39,604 nucleotides of DNA, taken from Myxococcales bacterium. GTDB taxonomy: Bacteria > Myxococcota_A > Bradymonadia > Bradymonadales > Bradymonadaceae. The DNA is taken from the NCBI GenBank assembly GCA_026988815.1, contig JALSKP010000724.1, positions 1 to 39,604 on the forward strand, read 5' to 3'. A program made the translations under genes and the position numbers. The notes under the pieces were generated by a model that did not search any database, was not told where the DNA came from, and saw nothing but the letters and a program-made list of their open reading frames with translations. Shown piece by piece: positions 16,797 to 29,728 of this stretch. The number at the start of each line of letters is the position of its first letter. The stretch's first letter is position 1.

Positions 16797-18837
16797 TTTC
16801 CATCTCGATGTTAAGTCGATTGAGCTCCTCGACGACGATATGTCGTAACTCCTCGTTCACCTCAAAGGCAAAAGGTCCCAAACGAACAAGCACTTTGGAC
16901 AGTGTTTCGAGCTCATAAAGTGCATCGGCCAAGACTTCGTCTTCAATCCAAAGGATGCTGATATTCTCTCTAAATTGCGCGCTCGTTCCGCCCGTCAGCG
17001 CATTTCTAAATGCGACCCTTTGTTCAGCGGGAACACCCCCTTCGGAATGGGGTTCCAAGAAGGTCATCAAATCGTCGAAGCCATCAAAATAGGTGTTAAT
17101 TTTTTCGGGATCAAAAACAGCAAGGCGCGTTTTTTTATCGTAAACACATATACTTTCTATGATTGAGGCGCTTGAAATATTGGCGCGAAAAGGATCATAG
17201 GTTGCTTCCAAGGCTATCGAGCCAAATTTGAAACAAGGGCTTGGCGTGTTTTGGCAGATACTAATGGGTTCGGCGAAAAGACGCGTCATACCGTTTATAT
17301 CAATGCCGGACACAAAGACGCTATCGCCAGAAAGATGGACAATCTGAGCATCAGGATTTTCGTGTTTGAGCTGACCTAGAGCCATATCCAATTTGTCATA
17401 ATCGCGACAACGAATAAGTTTACCACAGGGATAGATCGTATGTTGCTTGTGGATGCGATACGCGTCGTTGATCTGGAAAAGGATGGTGTCGGGGATGGGC
17501 GTCAAAGAATGTTCGGTCAAATAGGAGACCATATCTTTATCGCTTAAACCGCTCCCAAAACCGAGCTGCATAGACTCGGCACTAAGTTTAAAAATAATCG
17601 TCTTTTCTTGACGGTCACTTACCTCGGCAAAAGGTAGAATCCCCTGAAATTGGTCCAAATTGAGAGGGTCAAAAAATACCGAAACCTCGCCGTTGGGCTG
17701 GGGCACAAAAGACTTATGAATTTCCATTTTATGCGCAGGCGTCTTTCGAATAAACTTTTGGGTTCCCTCTTTGGACACCTCTAACCCACCAATAAGGTGC
17801 ATGGCTCTTACCCATTTTGGGATATATTTTTCCATGGTCATCTCGAGCGGATCTAGCGCATGTTCAACAAAAGCGCGATCGACGGCGAGACAATAACGAA
17901 TCAAAGTATCCACACTAATCCACTGTTCGGTATCAATGCGGGTGAAGACAGAAAGCACATATCGACGAACAGCAGGCAAGGCACCGGTGGTGTTTTGAAT
18001 GGCACCGCCTCGGCGATTTTCATTCCACCATTCCGTCGTCAGGTAGCCCTCTAGAAAGTTGGAACTCAGAAATTCCACACCTTTTTCGATGGCCGAGATT
18101 TCAGAATTTTCGATTTCCAGAAGTTCCATTCCGAATAAAATCGAAATGAGAAACGAGAAATCCCCAAGTTCGGAATCATTGGCAAGCGAAAGGTTTCCAA
18201 TTTCTGGAACCCATAGTTTTTCGGCGAGGTATTGAATGCTACGACGATTGGGGAGGTCCTGTTTGGTGAGCGTTAAATTTTTCCGTTTTAGACCGTGATA
18301 AAGTAGTGCTAAATTGAGTGCCGTTTGCTTTGGATCGTCACTATTTTGTGGTTCAAGATCGTCGCGCGTTTCGATGTTCGCACCAATGCGTTCGTCGGAA
18401 ACCACGGCAGTTAATACCGTTGCCGCGATGGCAAAATCACGATGAAAAAAGGTCGATTTATGAATCATCTCACTTAAAGAAATATTGTTTTCGTCGACCA
18501 CCAAAGGAAGGATAAGACCTTTGTTTGCCAGATTCTTCATCGTGCGCGACACATCATTATGGCCACGCAAGGTGAGTTTTTTTCGAATCTGTTCGCCATC
18601 AGCGCGACCACCTACAGCGGCAAATTCGGAAAGAATAATGCGTTCATCTTCCTCGATACGCTCGAGAATAGAGGCGACTTTTTCGGGCGAGGCCATCGCT
18701 GTAGAGATTTCGTTTGATTCCCAATGGGACACCCAATCTTTGATCGTTTGGTGATCAAATTTGGCGCGCAAGATTTTGATCTCGGCCAGTTTTAGAGGTC
18801 CCGCGGCTTTCACGATCGGTGCTATTTCTAAACTCAT
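16789..18837 (-). CDS. Helicase-associated (XPB N-terminal-like, Helicase_C_3) domain protein without helicase
   Basis: A 682-residue cytoplasmic protein. The N-terminal 120 residues look like tandem winged helices (EDERIILSEFAAVGGRADGEQIRKK and following). The region around residues 390-530 (a TIIFKLSAESMQLGF strand-turn, a TEHSLTPIPDTILFQINDAY helix, a KLIRCRDYDKLDMAL segment) matches the Helicase_C_3/XPB N-terminal DNA-binding module, which in actinobacteria is carried by a protein encoded next to an XPB helicase. No Walker motifs or helicase domains exist here or nearby. It starts by a four-base overlap with the 69-residue gene and ends inside the MazG-like start, so the three genes form one unit. 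A role in nucleic-acid binding is inferred. Confidence 0.75.
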   Translation of the reverse strand: MSLEIAPIVKAAGPLKLAEIKILRAKFDHQTIKDWVSHWESNEISTAMASPEKVASILERIEEDERIILSEFAAVGGRADGEQIRKKLTLRGHNDVSRTMKNLANKGLILPLVVDENNISLSEMIHKSTFFHRDFAIAATVLTAVVSDERIGANIETRDDLEPQNSDDPKQTALNLALLYHGLKRKNLTLTKQDLPNRRSIQYLAEKLWVPEIGNLSLANDSELGDFSFLISILFGMELLEIENSEISAIEKGVEFLSSNFLEGYLTTEWWNENRRGGAIQNTTGALPAVRRYVLSVFTRIDTEQWISVDTLIRYCLAVDRAFVEHALDPLEMTMEKYIPKWVRAMHLIGGLEVSKEGTQKFIRKTPAHKMEIHKSFVPQPNGEVSVFFDPLNLDQFQGILPFAEVSDRQEKTIIFKLSAESMQLGFGSGLSDKDMVSYLTEHSLTPIPDTILFQINDAYRIHKQHTIYPCGKLIRCRDYDKLDMALGQLKHENPDAQIVHLSGDSVFVSGIDINGMTRLFAEPISICQNTPSPCFKFGSIALEATYDPFRANISSASIIESICVYDKKTRLAVFDPEKINTYFDGFDDLMTFLEPHSEGGVPAEQRVAFRNALTGGTSAQFRENISILWIEDEVLADALYELETLSKVLVRLGPFAFEVNEELRHIVVEELNRLNIEMENE

Positions 18838-19043
18838 TCTTCGATCCTTGGATACACGCCTTGTTGGCGGAGTAACTCGCTAAGTGCCTCGGCAAATTCA
18901 GCCGGTACTAAAATAGCTTTCGGATTAATTCTGTGATGAGGAATATCGCTCAAATCGACTTTAACTAAAGCCTCTTCAAGGAGCGACGGTGTTTCACAAA
19001 TAAGAAGGGCGACGCCTTCTGCAATTACTGGTAGGTCTTCCAC
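18834..19043 (-). CDS. Small protein of unknown function, 69 residues
   Basis: GTG start at 19043 with an AAGG site seven bases upstream. The sequence has a beta-alpha-beta look: LPVIAEGVALLICE, a helix (SLLEEALVKV), AILVPAEFAEALSELLRQQG, then RIEE. It is acidic, with no Cys and no signal. The stop overlaps the ATG of the helicase-associated gene (ATGA), so the two are coupled. It may bind that protein. I recognise no family. Confidence 0.65.
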   Translation of the reverse strand: MEDLPVIAEGVALLICETPSLLEEALVKVDLSDIPHHRINPKAILVPAEFAEALSELLRQQGVYPRIEE

Positions 19044-19116
19044 TGCAAAACCTTGCTAAAAAGGAAACCGGAATCCTAGCGCAGGATCACCATAAGGTCC
19101 ACTTAACTCCGCAAGT

Positions 19117-20574
19117 TTACTGATTTTTCATTTTCATTCCGATGAAATATATTATTCCAGAGAGAAAAAATCCGACAAACCATGCGTAGGTGTAGATCGA
19201 TTGGAAGACCAAAGGGACCGATTCTTTACCGACCAATCCCGCTTGAACCAAAAAACCGGGGACATTAGGGGCGATACCCAAGATCATCGCAACGACAGCA
19301 ACCGGGTTGTATCCCTTGTTGTACCAATAGGGTCCCTTGCGTTGATAGAGCGCGTTGAGATCAAGTTCGGTTTTCCGAATCAAAAAATAATCGACGATAA
19401 CAATGCCGCCAATGGAACCTAGCAAGGCAGAATAGCCGATCAACCAGGTGAAAATGTAGGAGCCTGCTGATGCTAGAAGTTTCCAAGGAAACATCGCCAC
19501 GCCAATCCCGGCTGTAATCATACCGCCGGTTCGAAAGGAGATTTTATGGGGCGCGAGATTAATAATCGCATTCGCGGGCGAGACGACATTGGCGGCGATA
19601 TTGGTCGATAAGGTTGCAATGGTGAGTGCAAAAAGAGAAATCAAGATGGCAAAACCGCCGCCCATTTTTCCAAGAAGAACGGTGGGGTCGCTAATCGGTT
19701 CGCCGTAGATAACGACCGTGGCCGAGGTTACGGCCACGCCGATAAAGGCGAAGAGGGTCATAAAGGTTGGCAGACCGATGGCTTGACCGAGGATCTGATC
19801 ACGCTGCGATTTTGCGTAGCGGGTAAAGTCTGGAATATTGAGGGAAAGGGTCGCCCAAAATCCGACCATGGCAGTAAGAGAGGGGAAAAAGACCGACCAA
19901 AATTGACCCTCTTTTGGTTCCCCTTCGGCGAACTGACTTGGGGCGGAAAGCATTGGCCCGAAACCGTCGGCCTTCACGTAAGCCCACGCAAGAAGCGCCA
20001 AACCCATCAAAATAAGAAAAGGCGCTGCCCAGGTTTCAAGAACTTTAATCGATTCAATTCCTTTCCAAATAATGGCAACTTGAATTCCCCAAAAGAGTAA
20101 AAAGCACAGAAGTTGAATAAGGTTTATCCCGAGAATAGGAAGAGCCTCACCGGCCAGGCCGTCTCCTAGGACAACCAGGAGAAGCTGGTAAATCGCCTGT
20201 CCGCCAATCCATGTATTGATTCCAAACCAGCCGCAGGCGACAAGTCCACGAAGAACCGCGGCGATGTTTGCGCCCAAAATACCAAAACTTGCACGCGAGA
20301 ACACGGGAAAGGGTATACCGTATTTTGTGCCTGCGTGGCCGTTGAGGATCATAGGAATGAGAACGATGACGTTTCCCAAACAAACCGTAAGTACGGCTTG
20401 CCACCAATTCATGCCGGCCGAAATGAGTCCGCCGGACAAAAGATAGGTGGGTACGCATACGACCATTCCGACCCAAAGTGCGGCCATGTTGAAGACCGAC
20501 CAAACGCGTCCCTCCTTGGGTGTGGGAGCGATATCATCATTGATGAGGGTGGGATCGGGATTGATGAGTTTCAT
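19117..20574 (-). CDS. NCS1-family nucleobase/allantoin/hydantoin permease
   Basis: A 485-residue inner-membrane protein with about twelve hydrophobic segments. The N-terminal NPDPTLINDDIAPTPKEGR and the following NMAALWVGM are NCS1 family signatures, as are GTKYGIPFPVFSRASFG (about residues 82-98) and RGLVACGWFGINTWIGG (about 108-124). NCS1 carriers import purines, pyrimidines, allantoin, hydantoins or thiamine with H+ or Na+. The subfamily with ACGWFGI contains allantoin- and uracil-like carriers, but the substrate is not fixed by these motifs. AGGA lies just ahead of the ATG. No catabolic gene adjoins it. Confidence 0.92.
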   Translation of the reverse strand: MKLINPDPTLINDDIAPTPKEGRVWSVFNMAALWVGMVVCVPTYLLSGGLISAGMNWWQAVLTVCLGNVIVLIPMILNGHAGTKYGIPFPVFSRASFGILGANIAAVLRGLVACGWFGINTWIGGQAIYQLLLVVLGDGLAGEALPILGINLIQLLCFLLFWGIQVAIIWKGIESIKVLETWAAPFLILMGLALLAWAYVKADGFGPMLSAPSQFAEGEPKEGQFWSVFFPSLTAMVGFWATLSLNIPDFTRYAKSQRDQILGQAIGLPTFMTLFAFIGVAVTSATVVIYGEPISDPTVLLGKMGGGFAILISLFALTIATLSTNIAANVVSPANAIINLAPHKISFRTGGMITAGIGVAMFPWKLLASAGSYIFTWLIGYSALLGSIGGIVIVDYFLIRKTELDLNALYQRKGPYWYNKGYNPVAVVAMILGIAPNVPGFLVQAGLVGKESVPLVFQSIYTYAWFVGFFLSGIIYFIGMKMKNQ

Positions 20575-20661
20575 GATATCCTAATTGTTAGAGTGAAAAT
20601 TGGTAAAGAATGCAACCATCGATGTCAAGCATAGGGGCTGTGAAGGAGGTTGTTCGTGAAT

Positions 20662-21405
20662 TTATTTGAAGGTGTCGAGATAGACCTTCCACTTTGCAGC
20701 TCTGATCTCGTTTTTAATTTCGATTGAATCAGGTTTGGTTTGCTCAATTTTGGTGAGCAAGATGAAGTCGCAGGACTCAGGTTTGTCGGAGTGGGTGGGT
20801 TTATGAAGTCTGACAAGTGCGCCGACGGCGGAGAGGTTGGAAAGGGCACGTTGTTCTTTTTCAAAGGTTGGATCTGGAAGACGGGTTGAAAAGTTCACAA
20901 CATCTAGGTCGTGAAGGTCGCCATAGTCGAGCAGATTCGCGGGGGTCTGTTTTGATTCTTTTTCAAAGGCGCAGGGATAGGCGTTTAGTTTGAGTCCATA
21001 ATGGACGATCGTTGTTTGCTTTTTTTCTTCTTCAAGAATGTCCTCGGGGGTCACCTGAATGATTTTATGTGATGCCAAGGCTTGGCTTTTTCGAATCGCG
21101 CGTAGGGTTTGGGAGACGACGAAAGGGTCTTTGTCGAATCCCTTTTTTGCGGCGTAGTGTGCAAGTACTTCAAACTGAGCCACGGCGGCGAGGTAGGCTC
21201 TCTTTTCTTCAATTGTCGTGAGTCGTGCGGCCGCGAAGTCAGGAAGAGCATCAATGCGTCTGTTAAATTCGTTGAGAGAAATTTCTTCGCCTTCTAAGAT
21301 AATCAGCGGTGCGGACCCGTCATGTTTATCGTTTTTTGGATCGGGTTTTTGGGGTGCGCAGCCGACGGCGCATAGACAACAAAAATAAGGTAGAAGACGG
21401 AGCAT
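20662..21405 (-). CDS. Lipoprotein with SurA/PpiC-type N-terminal chaperone-like domain
   Basis: A 247-residue protein whose signal peptide ends in a CAVGC lipobox (Cys16). After a short linker, LEGEEISLNEFNRRIDALPDF and ...RAYLAAVAQFEVLAHYAAKKGF match the helical N-terminal domain of SurA/PpiC periplasmic chaperones. The later part (QVTPEDILEEEKK and on) has the position of a parvulin domain but shows no clear parvulin active-site pattern, and is short. It is probably a periplasmic chaperone or degenerate foldase. It is followed, 87 bases further, by the NCS1 carrier on the same strand. Confidence 0.72.
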   Translation of the reverse strand: MLRLLPYFCCLCAVGCAPQKPDPKNDKHDGSAPLIILEGEEISLNEFNRRIDALPDFAAARLTTIEEKRAYLAAVAQFEVLAHYAAKKGFDKDPFVVSQTLRAIRKSQALASHKIIQVTPEDILEEEKKQTTIVHYGLKLNAYPCAFEKESKQTPANLLDYGDLHDLDVVNFSTRLPDPTFEKEQRALSNLSAVGALVRLHKPTHSDKPESCDFILLTKIEQTKPDSIEIKNEIRAAKWKVYLDTFK

Positions 21406-24676
<3,271 letters not shown>

Positions 24677-24680
<4 letters not shown>

Positions 24681-26251
24681 ACACCTTCGGACCATACGAA
24701 TTAATAAAACAAATCGGTGTTGGAGGAATGGCCGAGGTATGGCTCGCCAGAGATAAAAATAAAAATCTGTGTGCAATAAAACGCATCCTGCCCCATCTTA
24801 GCAAGGAAGAAAGGTTCATCGAAATGTTTCTCGATGAAGGCAAAATTGCCGCCAAATTTGACCATCCCAATATCGTCGAGATCCACGATGTGGGCACCAT
24901 TGATAATGTGTCTTTCATGGCGATGGAATTTCTTGATGGAGGCGATCTAGCTGATATTTTAGATTGCATTGAAAACACAACTTTTCAAATTCCTATCAAT
25001 ACCGCACTGGAGATCGTCGCGCTGGCGACCGACGCCCTGGGTTATGCGCATCGCTTCAAAGACAAGGGCGTTCCGCAAAATATTATCCATCGCGATATTT
25101 CTCCGCACAATATTCTTATCACCAAAGAGGGGCGAGTTTGCCTTGTGGATTTCGGTGTCGCCAAAGCCATCGATAGACACGCGAAAACAGAAACCGGAAT
25201 TGTAAAAGGTAAACTTTCCTACATGTCTCCAGAACAAGTTCAACAAGAAGAGATGGACCATCGATCCGACCTTTTTTCGATGGGCGTGGTGCTCTATGAA
25301 CTCCTCACCTTGCAGACCCCTTTTGGCCGAGAGCTCAAAGCCGTCAGCGGTATCCTGCATATGCCCACACCGGACCCACGAGCGTTACGTCCCGAACTTG
25401 ATGCCTCCATTGTTCAACTTATTTACACGGCACTCGAAAAATCCCCCGATAAACGTTTTGCATCCGCCTTTGAAATGGCCTCAGCCATTCGGTCTATACA
25501 AGCGGCTTTCTACCCCAAGGGGGGGCCAAAACTTATTCGTGATTTATACACCAAGGTTGCTGCTATTCCGCGGCCGCCCGATCCCATCTTTCAAGTCGAT
25601 GACTCTAAGGCGGCTCTTTTCTCCCAAACGACAAAAGAAAATGATCAAAACCAGATCATAGACGGGCCTGTCGTAAACACAAAAAATAATAAACTTACCT
25701 ACCTTATCGGTCTGCTCATCCTCGCTCTCTTATCGGGTTGGGGAATATATGAAATTTCAAAAGACGATACACCTAACCCGACACTTGCGAGGGCCTCCGT
25801 TGAAAAAAAAGGGGAGATAGAAAGGGTTACAGAAACGCCTGCTAGCGAAACCCCTCTTTTTAAAAAAATCCTAGCCACACTTTCTCTTAGAACGCATCTA
25901 CGACAACCACTCAGCCTTACTCACCTTGAAATGAAGAAAGTGCTCAATTATCGAATTGGCGTAGATACCCAAAATTACCTCATCGATAAAAAGGTAAATA
26001 GATTTACGAATATTTTCGAAGATGAACCGAATGAGAAAACTTCCCTTATCGATCCGGGTAATCCAAAAGCGAAGTTTAATTTACGAACGACCCTGGCCGA
26101 GCGACGTCAACGACGTAAAGACGCCAAAGACCTCCGGAAAATTCGTGCGGAACGCTTACGTAAGAAAACGTTGGCGGAACGAAGAAAAAAGAAAAGAAAA
26201 CAAAAGAGAAAAGATAAGCTTATCGATAAAGCCATCCCGAGCGGAATGTAA
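24677..26251 (+). CDS. Transmembrane Hanks-type Ser/Thr protein kinase with basic tail
   Basis: TTG start at 24677 with GGAG four bases ahead; the TTG shares bases with the upstream TGA. The kinase domain (about residues 5-280) has the glycine loop IGVGGMAEV (13-21), Lys35, HRDISPHN with Asp140, DFGVAKA (Asp158) and an APE-like MSPEQ. It looks catalytically intact. One membrane segment follows (341-359), then about 165 residues outside the membrane, ending in an Arg/Lys-rich stretch (475-514) with no known sensor domain. Such kinases regulate development and stress responses in Myxococcota. Co-translation with gyrB is unusual. Its stop lies two bases from the convergent KAP ATPase stop. Confidence 0.93.
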
Positions 26252-26253
26252 TA

Positions 26254-27582
26254 CTAGATTCCGGCAATCTGAAGGTAGGGATCGAGGGTTTTTACATCAC
26301 GAATAAACTGCTCTTCTACGATCTCCAGGTGAGGATCCCAAAGCGGTCCTGTTTCATATATTTTTGAACCCTCATGCACACGGTATATGAAGGTAGCCAC
26401 CTCGGGAATCGCTGAACGATCGGCAAGTAGATTCTGCCGTTCGAGGGGATACTGGTTGCATATTGTTAGCCAGGTAAAGAAGGTGAGAACATGTTCAAAG
26501 TCGCGCAGATGAAGTTGGGTTCCCGAACTTGCAAAAAGAAAAAGGTCGTTCATCACTTTGCGCATAAGGCGAGCACGGCCCAATTTTGAATCGTGGAAAA
26601 TACGAACACCCGCGTCGATAAACCAATCCGGTGAAAGATTCATTCTTGTGCGAATGATATCGTGGAGTGAGTCCGTCCCCGCACTCGTTGGGAATTCTTC
26701 TTTCATAATCCCTTGCAGTGCGCGCTCGAGTTCGGTGCCGTTACGTTCCGGCAAATTAAATCGCGTCGAAAATATTTTCGCCAAATATTGCTCTGCATCA
26801 AAGGCGTTGACATGGTAGCGATTTTCGATTGAGGTACGGACGATGGCTGGATCGAGTCCCGCGTAAATCGTTACAGGTGCGCCAGCTGAGGCTAGAAAAA
26901 TAATGCTCTCAATAATTTGAACCTGCGCGCCGGGGGCGCAACGGTCCAGATCATCAATGCAAATAAGCAAGCGATTGCCATATTCTGCCTCTTCGGAACT
27001 AATGGAATGTCCGACCAGATCTGAGAAGGCCTCGCCCAATTTAATCATGGGGTCGTTCCATTCTAAGGTATCGCTATTGGATTTTTTATAGGTCCCCATC
27101 AAGGATGGTAAACCCATGATGGCACCGCCGATGATCGGATTTCCGGATGCCATCAAGGCCGCACCTCCGGCTTTTTGCAGGAACGCGAATCCGGCCGAGA
27201 CCATTGTGTTGAGTGCTTTTTCCCTTTCCCCTTTTCCGAGTTTTAAACGGTTTACTAAAATGGATGCGATCGGCGAGATCACGTCCGGTACACTCTGACG
27301 CCAGGGGTTTATCCAAATCGGATAGTATTTTTCTGCGTCTTTTTCTTTTCCTGCGAACTCGTCGAGGCGACGATTTCTTTCTTCAATAAAGATACGGGCT
27401 AGAAGATCGGTCTTTCCCGTTCCCCATCCTCCTTGAATTGCGATGACACTTCCGGGAGCGAGCTGACTAGCGCGTTGATGAAAAATCGTGGCAAGCTTGT
27501 CGTGCTCGAACCAATCCTTTGGAGGATTCCAATCTGAAAGAAGCTGTTTTTGGGTAAAAAAATCTCGTCGAATATTTTTCAT
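26254..27582 (-). CDS. KAP-family P-loop ATPase
   Basis: A 442-residue protein with Walker A GGWGTGKT (51-58) and Walker B LLICIDDLDRC (Asp210, Asp211), preceded by INPWRQ, which are the signatures of the KAP family (named for Kidins220/ARMS and PifA). A Gly/Ala-rich hydrophobic insert between the motifs (about residues 129-163) is the usual place for a KAP membrane hairpin, though it is weak here. KAP ATPases include the plasmid F phage-exclusion protein PifA and many membrane-linked signalling ATPases. No second defence gene stands beside it. It lies on its own, converging on the kinase; 37 bases separate it from the GMC dehydrogenase. Confidence 0.87.
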   Translation of the reverse strand: MKNIRRDFFTQKQLLSDWNPPKDWFEHDKLATIFHQRASQLAPGSVIAIQGGWGTGKTDLLARIFIEERNRRLDEFAGKEKDAEKYYPIWINPWRQSVPDVISPIASILVNRLKLGKGEREKALNTMVSAGFAFLQKAGGAALMASGNPIIGGAIMGLPSLMGTYKKSNSDTLEWNDPMIKLGEAFSDLVGHSISSEEAEYGNRLLICIDDLDRCAPGAQVQIIESIIFLASAGAPVTIYAGLDPAIVRTSIENRYHVNAFDAEQYLAKIFSTRFNLPERNGTELERALQGIMKEEFPTSAGTDSLHDIIRTRMNLSPDWFIDAGVRIFHDSKLGRARLMRKVMNDLFLFASSGTQLHLRDFEHVLTFFTWLTICNQYPLERQNLLADRSAIPEVATFIYRVHEGSKIYETGPLWDPHLEIVEEQFIRDVKTLDPYLQIAGI

Positions 27583-27619
27583 GATGGGGTCGCGCCGAGT
27601 CTATAAATAGTAAACCAGC

Positions 27620-29167
27620 TTAGCTTTTTGCGATATTTTCCGCAAGAGCTAAACACTGTGCCATGATCGTCACTTGGGGATTGACACCCAGCGCGGTCGG
27701 CAACAAGGAGGCGTCCATGACGTAAAGACCTTCGTGATCGTGGGTACGGGCGTCTTGGGGTCGGACCACATTTTCCTTTGGGTTCTCGCCGATTCTACAC
27801 GTTCCCATCGGGTGGCTAGCGTACAAATCAAGCGCCGAAACTTTCGTAATGGAACGAATAAATTGTTGGCAAGAATTCCACGAGGTAAAAAATTGGGAAC
27901 CATAGACCTGGGGACGTACACCTTTGGCACCCGCTTCAAAATACATTTTTGCTACGAATTCTATCCCTCGCTTGAATTTTTGGAAATCACGATCGATGAG
28001 ATGGTATTTAATATCAGGGTTTTTATTCCCTTTGGATGTCACACTACCCGAGGAGTGGTCGCGAACCAAAATCCCACTTCCGGCAATATGTTTGAAATCC
28101 CGAAGGAAGTCCGATGCCGCCGCACCGATGCGACTCGTCTGGGTCAAGAAGGCTTCTGGCGGAGCAGAGAAGGTTTCGGCTAGAATTTCGGTCTCGGTCG
28201 GATGATAGGCGAAGTAGCCCTGCGTGGCGCCCGACCAAATACGAACTTCTTCCTCAAACTTTGCCAGTACCGCTGAGCCGGGTTGAATGTGTAAATTCTT
28301 TCCAACCATTCCCGAGCTCATCGCAAGGTTATTGTTCTGCAGAAGCAAGGGAGTATAGATGGTCCCCGCCGAGAGAATGACCTTGTCCGCGTGGATAGTA
28401 AATTTATTTACCGCTTTTAAGGAATCAGGATCAATAATGTTTCCACTCACCCCGATCGCTCGACCGTCTTTCATCAAAATATTTTCTACACGCGCATCGG
28501 CGAAGAGCCTTGCGCCTTTTCGCATCGCTTGGGGTAGCCAGTTCAGATCCGACGACGCTTTGCCACCGACCGGACACCCTGTCTGACACGTACCACAACC
28601 GGCGCATCCTGGCGTATTTCTGGGCATGTAGTCGTGTGTCACGCCGCCCATTTTGGTGAAACCGCGGCGAGCAATTTCTGTATTTGTCCCACCGATAGAT
28701 TTCCTGGTTGGTGCCACGCCGATGGTTTTCTCGACGGTGGAAAATAAAGTTTCTCGATCGGACCAATACTCTAAACCTTGAGCTTTCGTCCATTCATCGA
28801 GAACGTAGTCGGGAGCACGAAAACAAATACCCGAGTTTACTAATGTTCCGCCTCCCACACCTCGGCCACTGACCAATGGAATGAATGCATTTCCTACGGC
28901 GATACGAACACCGCGATCTTGAAAAAGATGTTTTGTCGCGAAGGACTGTTGGCGGCGAAAATCTTTGTGTTGCCAGAAGCGTCCTGATTCCAGAATCAAC
29001 ACACTCAATCCTGCGTTGGCCAGGACAGAGGCAGTAACTAGACCGCCGGGGCCCGAACCTACAATGACCACGTCTACTTTCTCCGCGATCTCTTTCCCCT
29101 TGAGATGTTCGGAAGTTTTTAAAGAGGAGCCAAGCTGGGTATGTGCGAAATAGTCTAGGGGTGTCAT
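27620..29167 (-). CDS. GMC-family FAD dehydrogenase with ferredoxin-like Cys cluster
   Basis: I place the start at the ATG at 29167 (515 residues), one base after the small-subunit stop, with GGAG six bases ahead. The FAD motif is VVIVGSGPGGLVTASVLANAG (33-53) with ILESG at its end, followed by GRGVGGGTLVNSG. The catalytic His lies in SHPMGTCRIG and the C-terminal GVNPQVTIMA is the family block. A CxxCxxCxxxCP motif at 188-199 could hold a [4Fe-4S] cluster. GMC dehydrogenases oxidise alcohols and sugars. The adjacent gluconate-dehydrogenase-type subunit indicates a membrane or periplasm-facing complex; substrate unknown. Confidence 0.88.
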   Translation of the reverse strand: MTPLDYFAHTQLGSSLKTSEHLKGKEIAEKVDVVIVGSGPGGLVTASVLANAGLSVLILESGRFWQHKDFRRQQSFATKHLFQDRGVRIAVGNAFIPLVSGRGVGGGTLVNSGICFRAPDYVLDEWTKAQGLEYWSDRETLFSTVEKTIGVAPTRKSIGGTNTEIARRGFTKMGGVTHDYMPRNTPGCAGCGTCQTGCPVGGKASSDLNWLPQAMRKGARLFADARVENILMKDGRAIGVSGNIIDPDSLKAVNKFTIHADKVILSAGTIYTPLLLQNNNLAMSSGMVGKNLHIQPGSAVLAKFEEEVRIWSGATQGYFAYHPTETEILAETFSAPPEAFLTQTSRIGAAASDFLRDFKHIAGSGILVRDHSSGSVTSKGNKNPDIKYHLIDRDFQKFKRGIEFVAKMYFEAGAKGVRPQVYGSQFFTSWNSCQQFIRSITKVSALDLYASHPMGTCRIGENPKENVVRPQDARTHDHEGLYVMDASLLPTALGVNPQVTIMAQCLALAENIAKS

Positions 29168-29168
29168 G

Positions 29169-29675
29169 TTAGGCTCCGCATCCGAAACGAATGCCCATCG
29201 CACTGAGAACCTTCGGATGTTCACAATAGGCCGTGCTAAACAAAAGCTTGATACTTCTAAAACTTCCTCGCCGTTCTGGAATAGAAGATTGGTCCCATGC
29301 ATCTAAAATTTCTATTCTTTCGTTCAAGGGTCGTGTTCTAAAACGTGCGAAAGTAGAAAGAGGGAAATCGTCGATGGCGTGAAGCAAGACACGAAGAAGA
29401 TTGGCCGTGGGGCGATCGATAGCGGCGAGATAATCATCGAACAATTCCACGACGCCAACTTGGGAACCTTTGGGTAAAGGATTGTCCCAGTCGTCTCCGG
29501 GGAACATCGCGTCTGCGATGCTATTGACGATTTCAACTTCGTCGGCGCTGAGGATTTTATAATTGGGTGCACGTTCGTTATCGAACCAAGAGTAGATTCG
29601 TGCACCGCCACCTAAGAGGCCGAGGCCGCCGCCGATGGCGACGTATTTAACAAATTGTCTTCGATTGAAGTTCAA
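29169..29675 (-). CDS. Gluconate 2-dehydrogenase subunit 3-like small subunit (Tat signal)
   Basis: TTG start at 29675. The N-terminus NRRQFVKYVAIGGGLGLLGG is a twin-arginine (Tat) signal with Arg5-Arg6. The remainder (168 residues in all) matches gluconate 2-dehydrogenase subunit 3: LSADEVEIVNSIADAMFPGD, a VGVVELFDDYLA helix and LLFSTAYCEHPKVL near the end. In characterised complexes this subunit pairs with the GMC flavoprotein and helps its export. The GMC gene follows after one base, so the pair makes a two-subunit dehydrogenase; no cytochrome c subunit gene is nearby. Confidence 0.88.
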   Translation of the reverse strand: MNFNRRQFVKYVAIGGGLGLLGGGARIYSWFDNERAPNYKILSADEVEIVNSIADAMFPGDDWDNPLPKGSQVGVVELFDDYLAAIDRPTANLLRVLLHAIDDFPLSTFARFRTRPLNERIEILDAWDQSSIPERRGSFRSIKLLFSTAYCEHPKVLSAMGIRFGCGA

Positions 29676-29728
29676 GATTTTTCCAGGTGAGGGCGGACTA
29701 TTCCGACCCGCTGGTTTTTTTACTTGAT

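Noticed and set aside
27674-28183. 169-codon plus-strand frame inside the GMC dehydrogenase
   Set aside because: Antisense shadow of a clear enzyme; composition is not protein-like and there is no ribosome-binding site.
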